Source: Sipunculus nudus
Taxonomy: Eukaryota > Annelida > Sipuncula > Golfingiida > Sipunculidae
DNA: 64,000 bases
Assembly: GCA_026874595.1 (NCBI GenBank)
Contig: CM049312.1
Coordinates: 71,392,929-71,456,928, forward strand
Direction: 5' to 3'
In this document: piece after piece, positions 35,339 through 46,661 of the stretch
How positions within the stretch are numbered: the stretch's first letter is position 1
How the letters are laid out: each line of letters opens with the position of its first letter
Position numbers and translations under genes: made by a program
Notes under the pieces: model-generated
The model's database searches: none
What the model was told of the DNA's origin: nothing
Seen by the model: only the letters and a program-made list of their open reading frames with translations

Positions 35339-35398
35339 CCGCTCTTCAACTAACCCCGTCTCTACCTCTGCTCACCACCTCCTATCATCACCATAATA

Positions 35399-36746
35399 AT
35401 GGATCTTTCTGATGAATCATGTTTCGTACCAGATCATGATGAACGTGTAGGGGCCACCCATACCAAGCCATCTCATTCCAAAAAGAAAAAAAGGAAGAAG
35501 CAAGTGGTAATCTGTCCAGTGTGCCAGACACAGGAATCCCATCTCCGGTGTCATGCCGTCCGCCATCACTTACCATGGTGGTTTCAAGGGGACACGGCAT
35601 GCTCGTGTCAAGGAGGGCCATGCCTCATTTTTGAAACGTCATGAGCACACCACTGGGCCCAAGGACGACCGACCGTGGGGTTTCTGGTGTCAGGGGCACT
35701 TGGATGCCTTCCAGAAAGAACTTGGGCGGACCTCACTGGATGAGGTGATGGCCTTTACAACTCGTGAAGGTTGCTATACAAAGAAGGAGTTCCAGTTGGA
35801 TGAACAGCAGCGTCTCCTACAGCTGGCCGCCACGCACCGTTGGAGGATCCCCGAGGGCCAGATTTCGGCATCTCCGCCTAAATTTATTGGAGGACTCCTG
35901 CACTGGGAGACACTTATTCTGCTGGCTAACCGTACGTCACAACAGTTTCGTGAGTCCCTGCCAACACTGGAGCCTCCTTGGAGCGTTGAACTCGTGGACA
36001 CACATACACACATTGATATACTGCTTGCACGGAGTAATATTAACAGTTTAGCTTCCTTTGAAACTTCATCAAAATTTGACAGGGTTGTTGCTATATTTTC
36101 TATCCAGAACACTGGGTTGACCACGTCCCCATAACACAGGATCCAAGGGTCAAATGTTATTTAGCATCCACCCAAAACTCATAAAGGACAATTCCAAGGT
36201 CAGTTCAAACCCGTGCAGGCTCATGCCTATGCTTGATTCTCCTCATTGCTGTGCTAAAGGTGAAATGGGGGGGGGGGCTGGATTTCAACAACACTACTCC
36301 AGCCCATCAAACAGCACAATACCACCTACTCAGTAGTGCTGACTTCACCAATAAAGTCTTAATCCTGAACTGCTGCGACCATGGCGATGGAGAAGCTGCA
36401 AAGGAAGTCTTCAAGCTGCTGCTAGGTAACAAGCTTCATGGACAAAAAAATTCACCGGCACTGCTTTGTAGGAAATACCTCCGAAGCAACAACATGGATG
36501 GAGGCACTGCCCAATTGTTTCCTTGGGGTAACCAAGCTGCTTCTGAAGTCCCGCCTGGTCCGGCAAGCAATAGAGGCCATACCAATAGACAGGTTCCTCC
36601 TTGAGTCAGATTGTCCCTATCTTTAAAAAGATCCGTTGGACCTAATGTCCATAGCTTATGAATTAAGCGAGCTGAACCAGCTCCCCATCCTTACGCTTCT
36701 TCATAAGCTCAACCGTAATCCTGTGCAGCTCAACGGTTCCTTCTAG
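35399..36746 (+). pseudogene. zinc-finger plus TatD-family nuclease, frameshifted
   Basis: The N-terminus (from the ATG at 35,399) has a basic patch (KKKKRKK) and CPVCQTQESHLRCHAVRHH, a C2H2-like finger, then a second Cys/His segment. After a frameshift near 35,600, a 150-residue linker leads to VELVDTHTHIDIL (about 35,985-36,020), the first metal-binding His-x-His of TatD nucleases. Further frames carry SIHPKL, GLDF, LNCCDHGDGEAAKEV, IHRHCFVGNTSEATTW and FLLESDCPYL, the last close to the TatD signature ending. A TAA follows Tyr-Leu, and similarity runs on to a TAG at 36,744-36,746. TatD proteins are metal-dependent 3'-5' DNA exonucleases. At least four frameshifts make this copy dead. It begins 153 bp after gypsy pol, on the same strand. 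Confidence 0.8.
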
Positions 36747-36813
36747 CTTTTGATGGGGCCAACTCCTACTAAATATATGCTGGGTTGCCCATTATGGTTA
36801 GATGTATTTGTTA

Positions 36814-36819
36814 AATAAA
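36814..36819 (+). terminator. polyadenylation signal AATAAA
   Basis: AATAAA lies 68 bases after the last TatD stop, a normal distance for transcript end processing. It supports the TatD frame, or the gypsy-TatD unit, having been the last frame of a transcript. No terminal repeat is obvious beyond it, and 36,820-37,330 holds nothing I recognise. Confidence 0.4.
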
Positions 36820-37329
36820 CAGTTACTAACTGCTCCCGTGGAATATCCACGGCTCTATCTGATGCATATTTTTCTAATGAGCTGATAGGAATTAAACGAC
36901 GTATATTTTAATCCTAAGATTTTTGCAGGAACTTTTGTCATCTGATTCACTTATATGATATAAAGATTATTTCTGCTAGAATTCTCCAGGAACACACTTC
37001 CTCAAAATATTAACATAAAAGAAAACATTCTATTTCAGAAATCACACACACAAAAATGGGAAAGAAACGTGAGGCAGGGTGTACGAATTTTTTCGTGAGT
37101 TTTTTTACCGATAAACAACAATCGTCCGACAGTTTCATTGCTTGGGATATATCGTAGATATAACGATTGTATAAAGAAGCGTTCTACCGTGAAATTATAT
37201 GAAAGATGCTTCGTATTAGTTGAATCTCAGGCGACATCGTGAAACACGATGCTTATTCAGTGTAGTAAGTTAGGGGTATAGTCTAAGGCATGATAACAGA
37301 CACATACGTTATTTGTATACACATGCAAT

Positions 37330-38837
37330 TTGTATTGTCTGTTTTCGATTCGATTCTCGTTTCAAATCATATATAGCAAACAATCACATAATCTGTTATT
37401 GAGGTATATCCACTATTTCGGAAACTTAAGATGTTGCGAATATGACCATTATGATGTACCTAGCTTTTCAAGTGGACTATGCAAAATTAATTCTTTTATG
37501 CCCTGAAGCGTAAAAAGCTAATATAGTCTATCGGTTGACTTTTCCCGGTTTAAAATGTCCTGCTTCTTATACCATATTTAATGATTGACATCTCGCATAT
37601 GAAAAGAGCTACTGCCGATAAGGCTTAAAATGACTGTAAATGCAAACAGTTTATTTATCGATTACCTTACATAATCCGTTATTTGTAAAATGCATTGTTT
37701 CAGCACTGTTCCATAAGGAGAAATGCATGCAGAAATATACATTTAGCAAGAAACTGAACTAGAGACCATTAGGAGATTTCTATCGGGAATAGCAAGAAAG
37801 AACATGACTTTTCCCATTTTCATGCCTGGAATTGGCGACAAAGCATCCACTCCTTGCAAAAATTAAAACAAACAAAACTATATTATTTTCCATGCGGTGT
37901 TTTTATTCAGACTGACCCAGTTTTTTTTTTTTGCAAATGAATAAAGGTTTCATATATAATGCAATATGATATTAACTTCATGCGGGATGGGATTGAAAAG
38001 TCCAGACAGAAGTTATTTCTCGGAAATTGCTAACTACCACCGTGAAATTTATAGAGAGAAATTCCAATGTGCATTTCACATTATGTAGCCCAATCCAAGA
38101 GTGCTGATCGGATCCTTGAGTGAACGACAAGCGCCCATCCCCGTTGATAAGTCAGATCCCTTTTTGAAAACTCCTAAATGAAGTGCGATGGGTCAGTCTT
38201 TGTCGTCCATATAGTTTTCCTCAATCGTATCACACTACATATCCACCATTTAAGAACAGCTACAAACACATGAATTATAATACATTGTTAATTATCCAAA
38301 TTGTTTTTATAAACTATTCTGTTAAACTTTCTTTCTGAAGCAATGACTACCATAAATTGAAAATGTGAACGCAGATATATTTCAATATTCCAGGCCTGGC
38401 ATGATTGTTAAAGGTCCCTGATATAACAGCAATGTGAAATCTACACGGAAAAACGTGATAAACTGAACGAACCAAGCAAGACCATAAACCAAGTGTGGTA
38501 TGACTTTTACGGGTATGTTGCATTAATGCCAAATCTACACTGAAGCATATATAATTCACTCAAAACCCCTGCGTTCAGGAGGAACTTGATCAATACGTTA
38601 GGATCAATCCGAGGCGTTCATTTGTAAAATGTGTACACGTACCGTACTAAAGGGAATGACGGTTGCTATATAAAATTCCAGAAGTTAAATGGAAGATACA
38701 CAATGACTACAGTTCAGCGACTGCAGAAATAAGGTCTATGACTTGGTACATCCACTTTATAAAATTAAAAAAATTAAAATGTCGAAATATTTAAAGAAAT
38801 TCAGCAAGACAGATGCTTAAAAATACGAAAAATATAA
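37330..38837. repeat. duplicated block A, copy 2 (3' flank of the vWD gene)
   Basis: Similar to block A at 10.44 and 59.44 kb. Landmarks are TGCATTGTTTCAG, AGGCCTGGCATGATTGTTAAAG and TGAAGCAT. In this copy it ends exactly where the terminal exon of the vWD gene begins, so block A is the downstream flank of the gene. Confidence 0.8.
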
Positions 38838-38907
38838 TTACGGGTAGGTTTCCCAATAATCTGCAATGTTGTCATCACTTCCTTGACCCCAATCGTCGTC
38901 GGCAGGA
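38838..38907 (-). CDS. terminal exon of a vWD-domain secreted protein gene
   Basis: On the minus strand the acceptor TTATCAATTTCAG (AG at 38,909-38,908) is followed by one base and 22 codons, PADDDWGQGSDDNIADYWET then Tyr-Pro, then TAA at 38,840-38,838. One base joins with the two bases left by the exon at 39,047-39,249 to make an Asp codon. The splice therefore gives GLCGNNNN followed by DPADDDW, the classic end of a von Willebrand type D domain (GLCGNxNGDPxDD). Correct phase and correct domain sequence across the junction make this a real exon pair. The tail is short, acidic and aromatic. Confidence 0.75.
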
Positions 38908-39046
38908 CTGAAATTGATAAAGGAGCCCGTGAAATGTATTAGAAAATGTTCTGCTTAAATAATTATGAAAATTCATTTTTTTATTGTACCTCTTTCGAAT
39001 GATTTTAAATGAAACTTTCATTATTTAGTATTATACATGTCCTCAC

Positions 39047-39249
39047 TCATTATTGTTATTTCCACATAAGCCCTCCATTGCTCTGTCAAACCTGTGGGCA
39101 ACGCAAATGTATACGCAGGAATGACAGTCCCACGACACTTCGAAGTAAACCGCCTTGATTCTAAGGAACACCCATAGTCCACCTGTTATCTCGTTATGGA
39201 TACGAACATCAGCATTTTCATAGTCTATGGTCTGATAGCCACCAGGAGT
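39047..39249 (-). CDS. vWD-domain exon
   Basis: The acceptor GTATATGTGCAG (AG at 39,251-39,250) and donor GA then GTGAGG (GT at 39,046-39,045) bound 203 bp, open throughout. The product reads TPGGYQTIDYENADVRIHNE, a beta-rich middle, then FEVSWDCHSCVYICV and FDRAMEGLCGNNNN. The Cys-x2-Cys-x3-Cys strand and the final GLCGN motif fit the second half of a von Willebrand type D domain, a disulphide-rich extracellular module of mucins, vitellogenins and shell or mucus proteins. The exon starts in phase 0 and ends with two bases of an Asp codon. The family of the whole protein cannot be told, because the first half of the domain is not located. Confidence 0.75.
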
Positions 39250-39329
39250 CTGCACATATACAAAAGAGACATAGCTTAATCGATATCTCCATTCATTTCG
39301 TCAACTGATTTTATTTTAAATAAAATTTC

Positions 39330-39960
39330 TAAAAAAAAGCAAACAGTGGGCTACTTTCTATTTATTGTATATCTAGGATTATAATCATTACTAACTTTTG
39401 AAAAACAGGATTTACCTAGACAAAATCAAACTATATATTGTTCATTTTAAGTACTAATGTTGTTTGGTCTTTTGTTAGGGTAAAAGTAGTAGATGATTTT
39501 GTGCTCAATATTCCCTATGCTTTAAGTTAATTAACATTAAGAATAATTGTTTTATCTGAACAATGGAAAATTTGATAATTACAAACTTGCCATGAGAAAC
39601 CTTTCTGTACAGTCTTCCTTGAAAAATGAGTAGGTCACACCATTATATACTATATCAAATCTCGCAACCAAGGATCGTTTGTAAAATCCAGTTGGTTTTG
39701 TTAATATGAAAACCTGCACAATTTTCCTGAGATCCGCAGTCCCATTATATTAACAGGGGTACCGGACTCTTTTTTTTTTCTCAAGTCAAATGTCTGTACA
39801 TCGGGGTCACGGCAAAAACCGCAACATTTTTCTGTAAGTTGAGAATAGAAGTTAATCCAAGTAAAAACAATGTGACAGCTCAACTGAAAACAACAGACAA
39901 TAATTAACTACAAGCACTGTAAACGGGTTTCTTGTTCCTATTAATGAACCTAATACCTGA
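39330..39960. repeat. duplicated block B, copy 2 (intron of the vWD gene)
   Basis: Similar to 18,181-18,480 and 61,205-61,700. It lies directly upstream of the vWD exon in gene direction, so it is intronic here. Confidence 0.7.
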
Positions 39961-40584
39961 CAGGAAAATAGTGCATTATTATTTTATTACACATATTACA
40001 CGATAATATTTGCAAAATTATTACAATCCAAATAATTAAAATCATATCCACTATTTCATTCAAACGATTATGTGTAAACCATGCAGGAAAGACCTGCTAA
40101 TTAGGAACATAATCTATGTTGGAAAGGCTTTCATTTAATAAAAAATAAATATAAATATTATAAACTGTCGAATGTTAATCAATAAAAAAATAAAAAGTAA
40201 AAACACAATAATGAAATAAAATGGACATATTGGGTTGCAAATCTACTAAAACAGCGTCAAGTGAATTATCATATGCAAATTGGTTCAAATGTATGCCGGA
40301 AATGCTTCCCTCAATTTTTTTATATAGATATATAAATCATTTAAGACTGAACACTGATAATAAATTAAACGAAGTTATTCAACATTTATAACTAAATAAC
40401 GGAACATATCATTTTTACCAGAAAATTAATTTGCAAAACTGAAAAAGGATCCTTTAAAATAATATGGATAGTAGATATATTCATCCTACAATTTCATGGT
40501 GAAACTTAATTAAAATAGAATTTGTAATAATGGAACGAGCTAAGAAAAGAATCAACTTCAACCTTTCTCGATTATTTTGGCACT

Positions 40585-40622
40585 AATAGCTTTTGCTCAT
40601 ACCAATAGCTTTTGCTCATACC
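40585..40622. repeat. perfect 19-bp tandem duplication
   Basis: AATAGCTTTTGCTCATACC occurs twice with no gap or mismatch. From 39,960 to 40,580 nothing else is recognised. Confidence 0.9.
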
Positions 40623-40899
40623 TTGTGAAGGACAAAAGCGCTGTGCACAAAGAAGAGAATTACATTAAGCTGTTTTATGGGTTATATATTAAAATGATAG
40701 GCTAAAAAAAAACATATGCAGATCATAATGACAGAAATGTAGATTTAGGTTAAAGAAACCCCAGAAGCACCAAAGTCAATGGAAAACGACCCTAAAGGCT
40801 TAACATGACAGAATCATACCAGTAGAATAACTAATGAATAAGGCGAAAGTTACATTAACAAGTGGACCATGGATCTTAACTCTCAGCTAACTTGGACAG

Positions 40900-41615
40900 G
40901 TTTGCAATGTTAAAATTTAGTAGTGTTAAAGATTCATAAAAACACTGGTTACTCTGAAAATATAGGTCACAATAGCTTAATTTTTGTAATACGTTTCTAG
41001 GTCAACCGGTTACGAATTGAGTTTTCATCACAAAAGGCCAACCATATTTTCGATACAAAAGAAATCAAATAAAGAAATGCATAAAATAAAGAAAATCTAG
41101 ATAGCACCACCAGTCTTCCAGAAATGAAGGGTTACCAACGTTTCAAAAATGTCCATGAGATCATAACTGATATATTTTGTGAAAAGCATGAATTTCATAC
41201 ATCAACAGCTAACAATGTTTAAATTTTTCAATTGTGTCAGCAACAGTTCTGAAGATCCGGGTGGGTCAATTTTGTTCATTTTTTGTATGGTAATAATGTT
41301 ATATGTGCAGTTTATAAACAATATTTTATTTTTAGGGTTGGGTGAACAATTCTTGTTTTGCTGACGAGAACACAAACACAAGTCTATTTTAAGTGCTAAC
41401 ATACACCTAAAAAGAACGTTACTCGCAAAATATAGGTCACATGGTGTGACCTACTTTTGTAATGCAAGAACATTCAGAAAAGGACCTACCTCGATGTCAA
41501 GTTAGAAGTTCCAGGTCAAACGGGTAAGAATGGTGCTTTGTTAAGGGACGGACAGACAGACGACGGTCAAAGGGTGATCGCTAGAGCTAAGTTGAACTAT
41601 AGTCAGCTTAGTTAA
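40900..41615 (-). mobile_element. interspersed repeat of the GTCC / AGGTCAC type
   Basis: Read on the minus strand it begins TTAACTAAGCTGACTATAGT with a GTCTGTCTGTCCGTCC run, then carries TAGGTCACACCATGTGACCTA, a near palindrome at 41,430-41,455. A further TAGGTCACA lies at 40,964. The start resembles the repeat at 25,066 (CAGCTGACTATAAG and GTCCGTCC). The far end is not clear. It sits in the intron of the vWD gene. Confidence 0.45.
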
Positions 41616-41870
41616 TAATATATCTATTTTACATTATATATTAACACCTTTACTGTAGAATTTCACGAGCATTGTTGCTTGCTGTTTCATGCGCAGCCGA
41701 ACATGATGTATTTGTATAGATTCAACACGTTAATACACGTGTGAATTGAAAGAAAGCCTCTCTTGCAAGTAATATATGTGAAAAGCTTAAAAGGGATACT
41801 GCCGTAAGACGACTAAGGAACACATCTGACGCTTATCCAAAAAGAATTTCTCGAATTCCCACGTTATATC

Positions 41871-41893
41871 TATATATATATATATATATATAT
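41871..41893. repeat. (TA)n microsatellite, short
   Basis: Eleven TA units followed by TG-rich DNA. Confidence 0.85.
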
Positions 41894-42491
41894 GTTGATA
41901 TGTTTGTGTGTCTGTTTGTGTTTAAGTGCATGTGTATGCGTGTCAATTATGCAGAATATATATAAAGAAAACTGAAAAGTATCAGTACTGAATGAAGCGC
42001 CAATATCTGGAAATATTTTGATTCATTATTGCCGGTCCGTTGTCCACGTCATCTTCTCCTTCAAACACTTCTCGTTTCCCTGAAAAGGGCCAAACAATGT
42101 TCTGATGAAAGTTTAATAATATACCTTTTCCACCACATTAGTAACATCTATTGACTACGATTAACTTTAACATGTTGGTCAAGAGATAATATGTCAAATG
42201 ATGAAAGTAGAAGAATCTTGTCTTATTAAAAGAGGTAGGGTCCTGTATTTGTCTGTGGCATGTATGAAAGCTCAAGGGCCCGAATACATTTACCTGTGGC
42301 GCACATGCTATTGAAAAAGGTCTTTTTGCATACATATTTTATCAGTTACAAATAAAACATTTCTTTGAGTTTTGACACATCTTATCTTATCAAGTAACAA
42401 GTCTTCACCGAGAAAGTTAATACACATATATGCACACTTTGTATGAAAGGCTAGATGATTACATATTTCCATAAATTCAGAAAAAATATGC

Positions 42492-42493
<2 letters not shown>

Positions 42494-42534
<41 letters not shown>
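42494..42534. repeat. (TA)n microsatellite
   Basis: About 20 AT units in the putative first intron of the vWD gene. Confidence 0.9.
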
Positions 42535-42536
<2 letters not shown>

Positions 42537-42624
42537 CATGTAAGTTTATTTGGAATGTCGCCTGAATTGTGACGGTCATTTCTCGAGAATATCTAACGTG
42601 GCTCAGCATGTCTTGTAGAGCAAA

Positions 42625-42990
42625 GATGGTTACATAGACATAGTGACATAAAGTGAGAAGCATATATATAGATACAAAACATAGGAACATATACAGAGTA
42701 ATATAAACAGAGTAACATAAATATAATGACACAAATATAGTAACAAAGACAAAGTAACAGAAGCATATCAATATAAGGATAGTAACGTAAACATAGTGAA
42801 TTAAACATGATCACATAGACATAGTAGGATAAAAAGAGTAACATAACATAGTGATATAAACAGAGCGACATGGACCTAATTATATAAATATAGTAATAGC
42901 ATAGTGAAAAAAAACAAGATAACGTACACATAATAACATGAACAGAGTAACATAAACATCTTGACATACATATGACAAGAAGCACATAAT
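42625..42990. repeat. degenerate minisatellite, unit about 15 bp
   Basis: Loose repeats of a TAACATAAACATAGT-like unit, more than 20 in number, run to within 10 bp of the donor of the exon at 43,001. A long minus-strand frame (157 codons from 43,066) is produced by the repeat and is not a real protein beyond its first 22 codons. Confidence 0.7.
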
Positions 42991-43000
42991 AAAAACATAC

Positions 43001-43066
43001 CCAGATCCACGATGGCACCCCCGCAAATGCCATAGCGGAAAGAAACACAATACTTTTGGGAAACAT
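43001..43066 (-). CDS. candidate first coding exon with signal peptide
   Basis: The ATG at 43,066-43,064 starts MFPKSIVFLSAMAFAGVPSW then Ile-Trp: one Lys, a hydrophobic core and small residues at a plausible cleavage point, as in a secretory signal. It is followed at once by a strong donor, G then GTATGT (GT at 43,000-42,999), in phase 0. It lies upstream of the vWD exon in gene direction, and that exon also starts in phase 0. Intervening exons are probable. One candidate has an acceptor at 42,081-42,080 (CCCTTTTCAG) and a frame with FEGEDDVDNGP, but its phase does not join simply. The link to the vWD exons is an inference from strand and distance. Confidence 0.4.
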
Positions 43067-44589
43067 GGTTGAACCTGTATCAGAGTAAATAATTTACCAC
43101 ATTTTCAATTTTTTGTAACATCCCCCTTCCTCTCCAAAATAACTAAATAAAACATGTCGTTGTACATGTTGTAAAAGATACGCATGAATTTGCTGGGGTT
43201 TTTTTTGCATAGTTTTTACATACATCACCTAATAAACAAATTAAGGGTGTGCTGATAATTCCAAATTTTTGTTTATTTTTTTTATTTTCTTTAGACTTTC
43301 AATAAAAGTTAACTGTAGCGGAATAAGACTATTTATAATAAGGTGATTTTCAGGATGTATGTCCCCCTGGTTCATTATTTCATTTCTCAAGTGCAGATTG
43401 CTTATAGTCTAATAAACGTTCTGGTATAAACAGAACAATAGCACTATTTAAATATGAAAAGTATGATTATCACAAGCAAAAAGGATTTGTTTTCCTTAAT
43501 GGCCATAGGGTAATTAGCATATTACAATTTTAATTAATCCAATTATTGACCTGCTATTTTGTATACATTACTATAGATATATTATAGATATTATAGATAT
43601 AATAGAGATTATAATTTTGGCGAAATGAATGGACCATCATGCACACCGAACATTGGTCACTAATTATAAAAATTACATCCAAATGAAACAAATATCGCAA
43701 ACTTCAAAAGTTATCATAAACAACTTCAGATTTTCCGGTTTAATTTTGTATTATTTGCTCACCTCTATTGTTATATCGTCTACTAATCCCCTTAATCCAG
43801 TGTATCTGAGCACAAGCAGACTCTGTCATTTGCAACGTAAAGTAGGAGCAGGTTAAACAGTGGCGCAATTACTGTTCCGACTGAAAGATATCTCTGGCCG
43901 TACACTGGGAAATACTCTCTATAAGTACTGCTATGTCCAGTCCTACGGTGTATTTACCCGCTGTACCCGTAAGATTCATGACATGCTTGTTAATACCCTT
44001 TGCTTTATTTCTTTATTACTTGAACATTACCCATAAATAGCTGCAACTACGACTGACAGTCTCCAACAACTGCGATTGACATAAGATCATAGCAGCATGG
44101 TGATCACACCATTGTCGCTATAATTACATCATCTACAACAGGCTGATTTTAGCATAACCACTGTTCACACTTAACGAGATGTGACCAATACACTAAAGAA
44201 TATAAACAGAACAATAGTACATACAATTCTAAAATTTAGACTTTTTGGAAGATTACATACAACAATCACATGACGAGGCAATATGTATATTCACTTCCCA
44301 CATTGAGCAGTTTCCTATTTGATTTAATATTAATGTATACCATTGAGGTGCCAATATTCCCAACGGCCTGTAAACGGAGATACTGGTCTGTCTAAAACTT
44401 AATAATTGGCCTTCTTGAAATACGCTTCAATATGTTTTGTCCGTATTATAACGTAATATACACATTATGCGAAAAATTTATACCTAGGCTTATATATCAA
44501 CTGTTTAATGATTTTTTATGGAGGTGACCTTTTTAATGTTTATACTGTCTTGTCTAATTCTCAGTATAAGAAAGTACATCTGTAGAGTT
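43067..44589. other. no gene seen
   Basis: Intergenic or upstream DNA of the candidate gene. No clear TATA box or initiator stands out near 43,100, and small frames have no recognisable content. Confidence 0.35.
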
Positions 44590-44885
44590 AAGGTTTCGGG
44601 CAAAGTGACATGGCGATATGGCTCGCGTTCTATCATGTGTTTGTGAATATTGGTGTCACCCAGGTCCGGTGACCTGAACGTGTAATCACCCACATTGTTC
44701 GGTCAAAACAGCGAGCAACCCTCAAAGATGAACTGATTTTTGAGTGGTAGACGGCTCGGCACGGAGTGCTCACCCTTGGTTTAGGCCGGTTGGAAAAAAA
44801 AACCTCGCCGCTCATCTGTGGAGATTTGAACTCATAACGAGAGGATGGGTAGTTGAAATCAGTAACCGTCATCAAATGCAAAAAA
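44590..44885 (-). mobile_element. SINE-like repeat with tRNA-type B box
   Basis: On the minus strand GAGTTCAAATCTC (44,833-44,821) fits the RNA polymerase III B box. The 40 bases upstream (GGTTACTGATTTC) could hold a degenerate A box. A GC-richer body follows (GCGGCGAGG, CCAACCGGCC, GAGCACTCCGTGCCGAGCC), ending in ATGTCACTTTGCCCGAAACC read as its complement. GC content is well above the flanks. A tRNA-derived head plus unrelated body is the SINE layout. No second copy lies in the window, so the ends are uncertain. Confidence 0.45.
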
Positions 44886-46594
44886 ATCATATTTAGAAGT
44901 AGATATATCTGACGGAAGCCAGCTGGATTTTGGGTGTGAGCATTTTTAGATAAGATAATTGAGGACTACATAAAATATAAATGTTTTGCAGTTTTTTTAA
45001 TGCATTTGAATAAAGTAAGAGTATGCAATTCGTGTTGCATTTTGCAAAGTTTTCTAATCGTAGATGTAATCATGATTACTTTTTTAATTAGTCATAAAGT
45101 AATCATAATCGATTACCTTCACTTATTTTGGTCAAAGTAATTGTAATTGTAATCATATACATTTAGAGTAATTGTAATTCATTACAGATATAGAGTAAAA
45201 ACGTCATGTCTGCTCATGACCTGCCTACTTGGAGCATATTTATAAATCAGAGGCCTACAAAAAACTAGTTCTGAGGTTTTTAATGCCAGAAAGTACAATA
45301 CATGTGATCGGTATGCTGCTTTAATACGGCAAAATGGGTGACAGATATGCGAGCATCAACTGAGTAATATTTACTTTCAGTGGAAAATTGATGCCACTGT
45401 TTCCTTTTTCAATAATTATTTAATGGCATGGATGTAAATTGCCGTTACATTGCATATCCAACTTCTGTCTCCAACTGTATTTGTACTATATTTATACCAT
45501 GCATACAACAAACTCATTACATTAGGAGAAGAATCAGATTTAATATAGTAATCACCTCTTTTCAATACATTTCAATAAAGCATATATTATTGAGACAATC
45601 AACAATAGAGCATTTAAAATTGTGTTTTCGTCAAAACATATATAATTTCAGGTCATTCTTTTTAATAAAATAAAAAACAGAGTGAAAATTAAAGTATATT
45701 CCTCCTGGTTAGTTGAGATATGTTTGAAAATGTTAATCAATATTTTTTCAAAACCTGCAGAAATGGCCACAGTAAGTTATAAATAATATACATGTATAAT
45801 CAGTAGGCGTTAACATTTCTAGATCTAAGCATTCTTACCTGTCGTCTTCGGTTCCTTGCCGTGTGGATACAGGTTGCCGTATTGAAGCTACTTTTATTCA
45901 TTTTCAAATGAGGTGTGGCGGCCTCCACCACGTAGAGCCACGTGTTAGTACTGTTAATTTTATAAAATTTATTTCAGACACATAAAAGTATTTTGTGGCA
46001 ACATTTTTAATATTTACTTTCGTGTTTGCCAAAACATGTTCATCATACATTTTTGGTGGAACTCCCTAAGCCAGGTGTTCTTGTAATTGCCAGATATATT
46101 CCTACAAAAGCTTCTTGTCCAAAGGGAGTGGTTTTATAGGAACACTCATATGATACATTTTACGAAGGTGTGCCAGTCACTAAAACTTAAACACAGGTGT
46201 TCGTACTGGCCAATAAATTCCTATAAAATTTGAAAGGACAACATTCCAAGGTAATAAAAAATTAAATTATTATAGGTTTTTCTGGAATATACCTGTCGTA
46301 AATTTCATAAGGGATGTTTAAAGGTTATATATTCGACAATGCAGCTGTACAAAATGTCTATATCAGTATTAAATTGTATATCTTAAACAGAAGAATAATA
46401 TACGAAGAATATTTCCTTATACATGGTAGTGTTTATGCATTGGCTGATTGACATTCAAAAGGAAAACGATGTTATGTTCTTCTTGCTGTTTTTTAGGGAA
46501 AAATGTGGAACATAATTTATATTTTATACCGTTAGTTTCCTAAACAAACAAGAGACGAAAGGTCATTTGCAGCATAACCACGAACGATGGCCTC

Positions 46595-46597
<3 letters not shown>
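44886..46597. repeat. low-complexity DNA with ATTAC/GTAAT runs, no gene seen
   Basis: At 45,060-45,190 many TAATCATGATTAC-like and AATTGTAATTG runs occur in both orientations. At 46,070-46,220 CAGGTGTTC followed by a ATTCCTA(T/C)AAAA sequence occurs twice, about 120 bp apart. The rest has no recognisable feature. Confidence 0.5.

Positions 46598-46659
<62 letters not shown>
46598..46659. repeat. (TA)n microsatellite
   Basis: About 31 TA units. Between here and 47,630 no feature is recognised. Confidence 0.95.

Positions 46660-46661
<2 letters not shown>

Noticed and set aside
35314-37330. Gypsy 3' LTR expected after pol or after the TatD frame
   Set aside because: No polypurine tract followed by TG, and no repeated segment, could be found by eye; the LTR is absent, unrecognisable or lost.
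42593-43000. Minus-strand frame of 157 codons rich in Tyr, Cys, Leu and Val, looking like a membrane protein
   Set aside because: Beyond the first 22 codons it is produced by the degenerate 15-bp minisatellite, and a strong splice donor ends the exon at 43,001.
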